Shown: positions 42,166-51,260 of the stretch, one piece after another
How positions within the stretch are numbered: the stretch's first letter is position 1
Layout: the number at the start of each line of letters is the position of its first letter
Assembly: GCF_964355755.1 (NCBI RefSeq)
Contig: NC_092680.1
Span: forward strand, 1,715,001 to 1,775,000
Length of the DNA: 60,000 bases
Direction of reading: 5' to 3'
Origin: Antedon mediterranea
Lineage: Eukaryota; Echinodermata; Crinoidea; Comatulida; Antedonidae
Program-made: the position numbers and the translations under genes
Notes under the pieces: model-generated
Told to the model about the DNA's origin: nothing
The model's database searches: none
Seen by the model: the letters and a program-made list of their open reading frames with translations, nothing else

Positions 42166-43745
42166 CCTTACCTTTGTTTAGTTAGATTTGTATCTGTATA
42201 GGTGCATGCTATCTGAAATGAGTAAGAGTAAAGAACAATTATTATTTGCAGGTTTTGTTGTATGCTTACCTGTGATTGGTTCCAACAGTCTTCCATTGGT
42301 ATGTCCATAGCTGAAAAGGGAAAATATAAAGAAATGTAATTATACCATTGAATAGGCTTAGATGTTTCTTACCTGTGATTGGTTCCAACAGTCTTCCATT
42401 GATATGTCCATAGCTGAAAAGGGAAAATATAAAGAAATTTAATTATACCATTGCATAGGCTTAGATGTTTCTTACCTGTGATTGGTTCCAACAGTCTTCC
42501 ATTGATATGTCCATATCTGAAAAGGGAAAATATAAAGAAATTTAATTATACCATTGCATAGGCTTTGATGTTTCTTACCTGTGATTGGTTCCAACAGCCT
42601 TGCAACAGTATGTCCATATCTGAAAATGGAAAATATGAAAAAATTTAATTATACTATTGCTTAGGCTTTGATGTTTCTTACCTGTGATTGGTTCCAACAG
42701 TCTTGCATCAGTATGTCCATATCTGAAATGAGAAAGTATAAAGAAATGTAATTATGCCATTGCATAGGCTTTGATGTTTCTTACCTGTGATTGGTTCCAA
42801 CAGTCTTTCATCTGTATGTATATCTGAAAACAGAAAATATAAAGACATTTAATTATACCATTGCATAGGCTTTGATGTTTCTTACCTGTGATTGGTTCCA
42901 ACAGTCTTTCATCGGTATGTCCATATCTGAAAAGGGAAAATATAAAGAAATTTAATTATACCATTGCATAGCCTTTGATATTTCTTACCTGTGATTGGTT
43001 TAAACAGTTGTGCATTGGTATGTCCATATCTGAAAAGGGAAAGAATAACGAAATTTAATTATTCCATTGCATAGGCTTTGATATTTCTTACCTGTGATTG
43101 GTTCCAACAGTCTTGCATTGGTATGTCCACATCTGAAAAGGGAAAATATGAAAAAAATTATTTTTACCAATACATCCTTGATGTTTCTTACCTGTGATTG
43201 GTTCCAACAGTCTTTCATCTGTATGTATATCTGAAAACAGAAAATATAAAGAAATTTAATTATACCATTGCATAGGCTTTGATGTTTCTTACCTGTGATT
43301 GTTTCCAACAGTCTTGCATCAGTATGTCCATATCTGAAATGAGAAAGTATAAAGAAATGTAATTATACCATTGCATTGGCTTTGATGTTTCTTACCTGTG
43401 ATTGGTTCCAACAGTCTTTCATCTGTATGTATATCTGAAAACAGAAAATATAAAGAAATTTAATTATACCATTGCATAGGCTTTGATGTTTCTTACCTGT
43501 GATTGGTTCCAACAGCCTTGCATCGGTATGTCCATATCTGAAAAGGGAAAAAATAAAGACATTTATTATACCATTGCATAGACTTGATATTTCTTACCTG
43601 TGATTGGTTCCAACAGCCTTGCATTGGTATGTCCATATCTGAAAGGGGAAAATATCAAGACATTTATTATACCATTGCATAGGCTATGATGTTTCTTACC
43701 TGTGATTGGTTCCAACAGTCTTGCATCAGTATGTCCTTATCTGAA
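42165..43745 (-). repeat. B block 8 (about 15 cassettes plus linker)
   Basis: Second copy of block 4. Its first cassette in transcription order is 43740-43700 (starts ATAAGGACATAC). Confidence 0.9.
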
Positions 43746-44665
43746 AAGATATTCTTAGCTAGCTACACATAATATATCTTAGTTACACACAAACTTACTA
43801 AGATATAATGCCACCTTAAACATTATGCAAAATGAATTTACAAAAAGTAACCTGATTTGAAATGCATTGAAAACTTAAACCTCTATTCTTAACTACACTT
43901 ATATTTCCAAACTACACACGAGCTGCAGGGAAATCTTACAATACTAAGATAATGCCACCTTACACATTATAGATAATAATTTACAACACATGTTTAACAT
44001 TTTTTTAATGCACTGAAACTTAAGCCTCTACGTTCTTAACTACACTTAATACAGTATACCTTAACAACAAACATACCTGCAGGAAAAGCTTACAATACCA
44101 AAATATAATGCCACCTTACACATAATATATCATAATTTACAACACATATTTAACATTATTTGAAATGCACTGAAACTTAAACCTCTACGTTCTTAGCTAC
44201 ACTTAATTCAGTATATCTTAACAACAAACATACCTGCAGAAAAAGCTTACAATACCAAAAAATAATTCCACCTTACACATTATATATCATAATTTACAAC
44301 ACATATTTAACATTATTTGAAATGCACTGAAACTTAAACCTCTACGTTCTTAGCTACACTTAATTCAATATATCTTAACAACAAACATACCTGCAGGAAA
44401 AGCTTACAATACCAAAATATAATGCCACCTTACACATTATATATCATAATTTACAACACATATTTAACATTATTTGAAATGTTCTGAAACTTAAACCTCT
44501 ACGTTCTTAGCTACACTTAATTACAGTATATAACACACATATCTGCAGAGAAAAGCTTACAATACAAAGATAATGCCACCTTACACATTATATATCATAA
44601 TTTACAACAAATATTTAAAATTATTCAAACACATACCTGTAGAGAAAACGCAAACCAAATGTACC
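43745..44665 (-). repeat. A block 8 (spacer)
   Basis: Second copy of A block 4; one changed site is at about 44327 (GAAATGCACTGAAAC against GAAATGCACTG/GTTCTG variants in neighbouring units). Confidence 0.85.
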
Positions 44666-45330
44666 TTACCTTTGTTTAGTTAGATTTGTATCTGTATAGG
44701 TGCATGCTATCTGAAATGAGTAAGAGTAAAGAACAATTATTATTTGCAGGTTTTGTTGTATGCTTACCTGTGATTGGTTCCAACAGTCTTCCATTGGTAT
44801 GTCCATAGCTGAAAAGGGAAAATATAAAGAAATTTAATTATACCATTGCATAGGCTTAGATGTTTCTTACCTGTGATTGGTTCCTACACTATTGCATCGA
44901 TATGTCCATATCTAAAAAAGGGAAAATATGAAAAAAATGTAATTATACCATTGCATTGGCTTTGATGTTTCTTACCTGTGATTGGTTCCAACAGTCTTGC
45001 ATTGGTATGTCCATATCTGAAAAGGGAAAATATAAAGAAATTCAATTATACCATTGCATAGGCTTTGATGTTTCTTACCTGTGATTGGTTCCAACAACCT
45101 TGCATCAGTATGTCCATATCTGAAAGGGAAAATATAAAGAAATTCAATTATACCATTGCATAGCCGTTGATATTTCTTACCTGTGATTGGTTCCAACAGT
45201 CTTCCATTGGTATGTCCATATCTGAAAAGGAAAAATATAAAGAAATTGTATTATACCATTGCATAGACTTTTATGTTTCTTACCTGTGATTGTTTTCCTT
45301 GTATTGTCAAAACTAGATCTGAAAAGAGAA
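44665..45330 (-). repeat. B block 9 (6 cassettes plus linker), promoter-proximal
   Basis: In transcription order it starts with a divergent 35-nt cassette (45318-45284, starts ATCTAGTTTTGAC, ends AAAACAATCACAG|GTAAG) and closes with the linker 44710-44670 (AACTAAACAAAG|GTAAGG). This is the array edge nearest the candidate promoter. Confidence 0.9.
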
Positions 45331-45743
45331 GAAACATTATTTTATATGTGATTTCTTTTTTTAAAATTAAGAATTATACACTTTATTATAATTCTTTCTA
45401 CAATTTGTCCAGGTCTCCCAAATTTATTTTGCATGCTTTCTGTAACATATTACATTTTACACAATAAACAATTGATGTGTTAGTATACATGTAACATTCA
45501 TAGCTGTGTCTGCATTAACTAATAGTTGATGTCCCAAGAAACCTAAATTGTCTAGAAAAAAAAGAAAGTGCAGGGAAAAATTATTCGTATTAAACAGTAA
45601 CAGGCCCATATAAATGACAAAACATTTATTTGTGTAAATGTAAAATGTTACAGAAGTACGCGCAGAAACAAAAGCTACCTAAAATCTAACTTCAAAGTAC
45701 AAGAAGTATGAACATTATGTGATTTAAACCAAAACATTCTTAC

Positions 45744-45849
45744 TGGGAAATATAAGAATATAAAATAATATTACTTATCTGTCATAAGTTTAGAGAAGCA
45801 CAACAGGAATGATAATGCCAGTCAGCAGTCTGAGGACTGGAAGTAAGAC
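45744..45849 (-). other. Candidate leader exon 2 upstream of the array
   Basis: On the minus strand a strong acceptor (GATTTTTTTTCAG) precedes GTCTTACTTCCAG; a CCCA|GTAAGA donor closes a 106-nt segment. It has no ATG with an open frame running to its end, so as drawn it would be leader or non-coding. Confidence 0.35.
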
Positions 45850-45989
45850 CTGAAAAAAAATCTAACATCAAAAAATAAATAAATATTCGTTCTTAAATAA
45901 GACAAGTAGACTTAAATTGTATTATTATATTCTATCAAAGATTTAACCTATTCAATTCAACAATAAATGTTCCCGTATTAAGATATACA

Positions 45990-46150
45990 TCTCCCGAGGC
46001 CCCGAGACTCCTTTCCCGCTTGTAGATTGGGCTGAGTAGAAAATCAGACGACGTACGCGCTGAACACCTGTGACGTCACAGTGACCGGGAACCAGTGAAC
46101 GCGCTAAGCAGACGATAATAACGGTTCGCGGCGATTTACTTTTACAAACC
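45990..46150. promoter_or_regulatory. CpG-rich segment with a CRE palindrome
   Basis: Locally GC/CpG-rich in an AT-rich setting, with TGACGTCA at 46071-46078, CGTACGCGC and CGGTTCGCGGCG. Possibly an alternative promoter for leftward transcription. The 66-codon minus frame here shows no domain. Confidence 0.35.
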
Positions 46151-46489
46151 ATAGCTCAATGTAGGCTCAGTTATTTTCGCTAAAATTGAAAAAAATTAAC
46201 TTTCTTGATGAAATTAGTGTTGTAAATAGTAATAGAATGTGTTGAAATAAAAAATTGGCAAATTTGTAGACCAAAGTAGCATCAGGCTTATGCCTAAAAT
46301 TTCATACGAGTTGATCGAGGGCCTAGCTAGGCGAAGAAGGTAGTTCATAAAATCAACATTTTCTGTATAAAAATGTGTCATTAAATAAGATAAAGAAGTA
46401 AATTATGAGCTAGGGCCTACTAAAAGTCTATAGTATAATCGATAACTCGTAATATTTTGTATTAGTGCATATTTTAAAACCAATAAAAT

Positions 46490-46740
46490 ACTTACCTACT
46501 CTACGGTCTTTTCTCTCTAGGTGTTTCTTCGTCGCCGTCAACTTACGAAATGGCAGCGTAAGTCGCCGAGTCGGTAACGTGACGAAAACTATCCAAATTG
46601 TTAGATGAACTTATTCTAACCGTGATTGGCTAAATCTTCGTTACTGTTTTTGCTGAAACTCGTTGATTGGTTACTCAATAATTACTGTTGCCCCCGCGTA
46701 TTCTGAACTATCTCGGAACAACGATTGGTCAACTTTTTCA
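46490..46740 (-). promoter_or_regulatory. Candidate promoter and first exon for leftward transcription into the array
   Basis: A donor GTAGAGTAG|GTAAGTATT on the minus strand puts an exon end at about 46497. Upstream (higher coordinates) are three CCAAT boxes in minus orientation, seen as ATTGG at 46625-46629, 46666-46670 and 46724-46728, and several CpGs. This fits a TATA-less CCAAT promoter reading left. The start site is not defined. Confidence 0.45.
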
Positions 46741-46744
46741 CAGA

Positions 46745-47480
46745 AACACGTGTCTCCCGCATGCTACAACCAAACTCCGCCCAGAGGAAGTTTTAAGAAC
46801 TTTTTTACTAGAGGGAGCTATTCATGGTGGAAGAGTTGCCAGGATCATACAATAATGTTTTATGTTGTTATTATGTATAAGGGCTTCAAAACGCCTGGAC
46901 AATTAGGTTATCAAATTGACTTCTTCTATTAGCTTAGGGTGTCTCGAGGATTTAATTTACGTTAGGTGGCAGTCGGATCGACGTTTAGTAAAATCCTATT
47001 CTTTGTCATTACATATTTATTTTAAAGTTACTATAGTAAACTTGTTTTAATTCATAAGATTTAGACTTAAGCAGATACTTATTAATAGATTAATTTGCTG
47101 AATGCATAAATCTAAAGCCGTACTTATTCGCAATATTTCAAACAAACTAGAGCCTATAATAAAAGGCAACATGAACATTATCATAATAAACAAAATAAAC
47201 TAAATAAATAATATTTGGGGGCAAGAACAATTGTATAATCAGTACAATATACTACTACAGATGTTATGAATATTATGATTTTAAAGCAAATTTGTTTAGA
47301 AATATATAAATAACGTGAAATGCAAGTTGTCATAAATTAATAAATCTAATCTTTTATCAGTTATAAATTTACCGTATCTTATTGTTGAATCATAATGTTA
47401 TATGTTATTATTTCAATATGTTAAAATTAGTTACAGATGTCAGGATAGGCTTTTATGCTAGAATTCTAAATAAGGAAATA
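46745..47480. other. AT-rich spacer, nothing identified
   Basis: No domain-bearing frame, tRNA or clear repeat recognised. The short plus-strand frames at 46663-46932 and 47382-47582 have no recognisable content. Confidence 0.4.
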
Positions 47481-47481
47481 A

Positions 47482-48113
47482 TAGTTTTAACTAGAGGGTA
47501 CTCCGAGAGTACAAACTCCGCCTACTGTATAATTCCCCTACATAAAATGTCGCCGGAAAATATATATATATATTTTTTTTAAATTTTGTTTATTAGTTCT
47601 AAGTGTAAATAGCCTAAGTGTAAATAGCCTAACTGCACACTTCAAAGTTGTGGATGAGCGTTTGGTGAAATGGTTATGTATCCAGCCTCTTACAATTGAG
47701 ATCGCTGGTTCAAGTCCCGCTGAGATATTTTTTTTTTGTATTATATTTTTTTTTTTTTTTTTTTTGTGGACCTTGATCTTTGACCCTGACCCTTCAAAAT
47801 TTAACCACAATTATATGATGAGTGAGGGTACGTTTATTGTAAATACATAATATAAAAAACCCGTTAAAAAAAGAACGACGTTTCGACTTCATCATGGGGT
47901 CATTATCAAGTCCAATGAATGACATTTAAAACCACAACTAATTAAATAGCACAAGGGTCAAAGTTTAAAGTCCGAGATTTTGGGGCATAGATCATTGTGA
48001 CCAAATTTGGTGAGAATCGGCTAAAAACTGTGGCCTCTAGGCTGTTCACAGACACACACACACAAATACCCAAACACACAGGGGTGAAAATATAACCTCC
48101 TTGGCGGAGGTAA
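47482..48113 (-). mobile_element. Second, reverse-oriented copy of the CCTCCGCC-type repeat
   Basis: It starts CTAGAGGGTACTCCGAGAG and ends CCTCCTTGGCGGAGGTAAT, the reverse complement of the element at 4013-4696, including the matching AT-rich internal stretch near the left end. A tRNA-like sequence (47649-47725) lies inside it, probably a later SINE insertion. Confidence 0.6.
47649..47725 (+). mobile_element. tRNA-like SINE head
   Basis: Pol III A-box-like TGGTGAAATGGTTATG and B-box-like GGTTCAAGTCCC at tRNA spacing, followed by long T runs. Acceptor-stem pairing is poor, so this is a SINE or tRNA pseudogene rather than a working tRNA. Confidence 0.55.
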
Positions 48114-48439
48114 TTATTTTATCTTTTTTTCTTTCCTATACAACGACGGGACAACCAAATGACATAAACAGTTCAACGACAATTTATTTTAAAACTGCCC
48201 TGACGATTAATTCACTATTTTTGTATTATTACTGAAATTTCAAATGTGCAAAATCTGTTCTAACGCTTGGTTAATTTTTTTTTCGGACAAAATAAATATT
48301 ACAATGATAATTAAATAATAAACAATTTTATAATAATTATTTATTTTTAAAATTATATATTTTTGGTACATTTTTTACCAAATCGTGAACCACTCGAACA
48401 TGTCGGTTCTCACTCATTTGCCGATATCTTTTTGTTTAC

Positions 48440-48790
48440 TTACTTGTTATAAAACAATTTGTTTTCCGGGATAGTTTGGATGCCGTGTGCATTGTTATGC
48501 AAATGCAGTGGAGAAGATGGTATTGTTAGTCGTTCGCGATCAACACGCCACACTGTTAAATTTTGATGTTGTTAATCTTTACATTTAGAAGATATTCATG
48601 TAAAGAAACAATTTCCCGGACGGGAACATGGCAGCTCCCCTCTTTTAGTTTGCAAAAGTAATCTCGAAAATAAATGCATGTGGAAAAAGAAGCCCGACCA
48701 GGAATACTAAAAAATGAAGGAGCACATAGGCTTCTTTCCGCGGATTTATGGCAGTCTAATGGAAAAATGAATGCCATACAACTTTATTTC
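48440..48790. repeat. Duplicated segment, copy 1 (octamer-containing)
   Basis: Contains TTATGCAAATGCAGTGG, GCGATCAACACGCCACACTG and ATTCATGTAAAGAAACAATT. Related copies are at about 49438-49660 and 49770-49935. Confidence 0.7.
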
Positions 48791-48902
48791 CGATTTTAAA
48801 AAAGGTTAACTTGTTTAAGCCTGACATTTTCAACCCTCTAATTTAAATATCTGTCAAAATAAAAAAAAACACAATATAAATTTTCCATAAAAAAAAGAAA
48901 AT

Positions 48903-48985
48903 ATCTGTAGAGGTTCGAACCGGGCCCAATCTAGAGCTGAGAGCACTCAATCCTGAGCATTACCCGTTACGCCACGACGTACATG
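48903..48985 (-). mobile_element. tRNA-like sequence, minus strand
   Basis: Read on the minus strand: GTGGCGTAACGGGTAATGCTCAGG (A-box-like part) and GGTTCGAACC (B box). The 3' end runs into unrelated A-rich sequence. Probably a tRNA-derived SINE fragment or pseudogene. Confidence 0.5.
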
Positions 48986-49076
48986 ACTGAACAGCTGATA
49001 ATCTCTAGTCTATTTATACGTGTATTACGAAATTTATCATTACGTCATAAATATTAACAGTGCTAAAACCAAAATG

Positions 49077-49305
49077 ATCAGTTAGCTCAGTCGCCTGAGT
49101 ATGTCGTGGGTTCGATTCCCACGCTGGTCGGTGGAATAGAGTTAAGGCTATGCGAGTCACTGTGTTTGGGGTTCACAGATCATACGTCCCCTTTCCACCA
49201 CACATCATGAGGCGACAACATCAATGCATCTGGTGATGTGCTGGAAACGACCCCAAAAGGCTGTGGCAGGGTCTTAGTGCTGAGGCAGGGAGAGCACATT
49301 TAACA
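49077..49305 (+). mobile_element. SINE with a tRNA head lacking the anticodon arm
   Basis: The head 49077-49131 shows a 7-bp acceptor-like pairing (GATCAGT with GCTGGTC), a D arm (TAGCTCAGTCGCCTGAGT) and a perfect 5-bp T arm around GGGTTCGATTCCC, but only about 6 nt where the anticodon arm should be. The body (GGAATAGAGTTAAGGC... GGCAGGGAGAGCAC) and T-rich tail follow. Confidence 0.65.
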
Positions 49306-49437
49306 TCTTTTTTTTTTATTTAATTTTTTTTTTCAACCTATATTCGATTTCGTAAATTTTATGTTTGGCGCCCTCAATTTTTAAAAGAAATGAGTAATAG
49401 AATGGAATTTATATTTCATGGCAGGAGTACGAAGCGG

Positions 49438-49660
49438 TTTGGTATGCCGTGCGTTGTTATGCAAATGAGTTTATACAGGTGTAGTGGGAAAGATGGTATT
49501 GTTAGTCTTTCGCGATCAACACGCCACACTGTTAAATTTTGATTTTTTAATCAATGTTACTACCTACATTGTTAGCGAAATATCCGATTCATGCAAGATA
49601 TTGTATTATAATATTTTCGAGGTTTTATGGCAGTCTATTTAATGGAAAATAATGCCATGC
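49438..49660. repeat. Duplicated segment, copy 2 (octamer-containing)
   Basis: GTTATGCAAATGAG and GCGATCAACACGCCACACTG match copy 1; it continues with TGGCAGTCTATTTAATGG. Confidence 0.7.
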
Positions 49661-49769
49661 ACCTTTGTTTCATATTTAAAAAAAGGTTCACTTGTTTAGG
49701 CCTGACATTTACAAATATCTCACTTTCAAAATCAAAGAAAACCCATATTTATTTTCAATTCCAAAAAAG

Positions 49770-49935
49770 TCATTCGCGGTCAACACACCCGGCACACTGT
49801 TTAATTTTGATGTTGGTAATCTTTACATCAGGATATTATTTAAATCATGTAAAGAAAACAATTTTCCCGGCGGGAACCTAGCAGCGGCTGCCCACCTCTT
49901 TTTGTTTGCAAAACTCCGGGAAGCAAAATGCTAAA
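49770..49935. repeat. Duplicated segment, copy 3 (no octamer)
   Basis: GTCATTCGCGGTCAACACAC, TTTTGATGTTGGTAATC and TTTTCCCGGCGGGAACC match copy 1 downstream of its octamer. Confidence 0.65.
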
Positions 49936-50560
49936 AATTAAACTTATCTTAACTAGGGTCACGAAAACTTTAGTGGACCAGGGCCTGATTCGAGTGGAGA
50001 ATCCTACTATGCCATATAAAATGGCGTTACGACAGGAAGATTCTCTCAGCCGATTTGCGCGATGGTATTTAAATTGAAATTTATTTAATTTAGATCTATA
50101 ATTAGCGTTTACTACCTGTAGGCCTATTAAGTTAATTTTAAGAAAAAGGAATCGATTGTGACATTAAATTTAATCAATTTTATGTTGAAGATCGGTCAGG
50201 ACTAATAATGAACCTTAAAGGCCTGCAATTTTATTTCATTATTTATTTATAGTTAAACTATTTATTAGAAGCTAAAAATTTATTTTCACAGAAATCATGG
50301 TATTGCCAGGTTATATGTTTATGTATATAAATTTGATTCATCATGAGGCATCCTTTACTGATATGACGGACAAATATTATCTACGCCAGAGTCCCTAAGC
50401 TACCAAAATAGTGAATACATTTTAGTATAGACCATCGAAGTAATAATGAAAAAAATAATGAAAAATGCTTATGTAATTCTAAAATATATATTTCCGTCTG
50501 TATGTGAAAACTATATTATATTTTATTTTGATAATATTATTTTTGAAGACAATAATTCGT
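49936..50560. other. Intergenic region upstream of DIS3L
   Basis: AT-rich; no domain-bearing frame or clear repeat recognised. The DIS3L promoter is probably at its right edge or shortly after, where CTCTCCTCCTCTGGCG occurs. Confidence 0.4.
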
Positions 50561-50569
50561 GTATTTTGC

Positions 50570-50795
50570 TCTCCTCCTCTGGCGAACACTGATTCTGGCA
50601 ATCATTCATTTCCAAGATGCTGGTTTCGGATATGGATTGGATGAAAGTTCACGTCTGTTGTTTATGTTGTGATCGATACCCACAGGCCTAGGCCTAGTAT
50701 TTCTCTACTTTTGATGTACACAATTAGGCTTATTATTGAAATTTTGCACCGTATTCACCTTTCAGCAAGGAAATGAATTGGGTGGATGGAATAAG
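50570..50795 (+). other. DIS3L: DIS3L non-coding first exon (left boundary uncertain)
   Basis: A donor GGAATAAG|GTAGGT ends at 50795. It contains a short upstream ATG (ATGAATTGGGTGG) whose frame would stop just after the splice, before the main ATG at 51261. Confidence 0.4.
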
Positions 50796-51200
50796 GTAGG
50801 TATTGCTATAACATAAAGTGGTTTTATCTAGCCTAGGCCTAGCCTACTAGGCCTAGCTGGCTCGGTCGGTACTACACGGACCCTTGTATAGAAGCCTAAG
50901 CTAGGCTAGGCCTACTATGCCTACTTGTTTCCAGACTTAGGCTAGGGTTAGCCTAGGCATATCTAGGCCCGTGAACTAATAGGCCTAGGCCTAGACTACT
51001 ATGCTAGGTCTAGTTAGGTAGGCCTATTACATGGATGGATGCTAATATTTTGAACTCTCATTCATTTTATTCTTTACTCCATGTTATATACTTCAATTCA
51101 AAATTGTCTATAGGCCTATCTAGGCCTATTGTATAGGCCTAGGCCCCTATGATTATGTAAGCGTACGGCTAGACTAGGCCTAATCTAGCCTAGATCCTAT
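50685..51200. repeat. DIS3L: AGGCCTAG-rich low-complexity tract
   Basis: Many copies of the palindromic words AGGCCT and CCTAGGCCTAG in the first intron of DIS3L. A similar but weaker CTAGG/CTACTA-rich tract lies at 12345-12600, in the 5' region of the semaphorin gene. Confidence 0.8.
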
Positions 51201-51260
51201 TCTTGATTTTATTATTTTATGTAAGCCCATTTTTTATTTGAATAATCAGGAAATGGTGAA

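Larger units (their letters stand above)
20200..45330 (-). repeat. 25-kb composite array of exon-like cassettes (B) and spacer repeats (A)
   Basis: Nine B blocks (about 173 units by hand count, period about 103 bp) alternate with A blocks (period about 100-120 bp). On the minus strand a typical B unit reads: pyrimidine-rich tract ending TTTTCCCTTTTCAG, a 41-nt exon-like segment beginning ATATGGACATACC and ending GGAACCAATCACAG, the donor GTAAGAAAC, then about 62 nt to the next acceptor. Worked example: segment 45221-45181, AG at 45223-45222, GT at 45180-45179. Lengths of 39, 40 and 41 nt occur. The consensus has no stop codon in any frame. Each B block opens with a variant starting ATAAGGACATAC and closes with a linker segment starting ATAGCATGCACC (41 nt, donor GTAAGG). 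Whether it is transcribed or spliced cannot be seen here. Confidence 0.95.

Noticed and set aside
21933-45196. Dozens of 60-102-codon minus-strand open frames in the array (for example 22471-22743, 31795-32103, 43000-43308)
   Set aside because: They read straight through the intron-like parts of the repeat (KKYQSLC, IFSLFR segments) and recur only because the units recur; they are not protein-coding genes as continuous frames.
21660-45300. Regular repeats resembling a CRISPR array
   Set aside because: Animal nuclear DNA with introns; the stretches between conserved parts are themselves repeated rather than unique spacers.
45780-45849. Hydrophobic stretch (VLLPVLRLLTGIIIPVVLL) as a membrane segment
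   Set aside because: It stops right after, has no upstream ATG in frame, and the apparent exon end is followed by AT, not GT.
45952-46152. 66-codon minus frame in the CpG-rich segment
   Set aside because: No recognisable domain, no splice context supporting translation; better explained as regulatory DNA.
47649-49131. Functional tRNA genes
   Set aside because: Three tRNA-like sequences have pol III boxes, but two have poor stems and one lacks an anticodon arm; all look SINE-derived.
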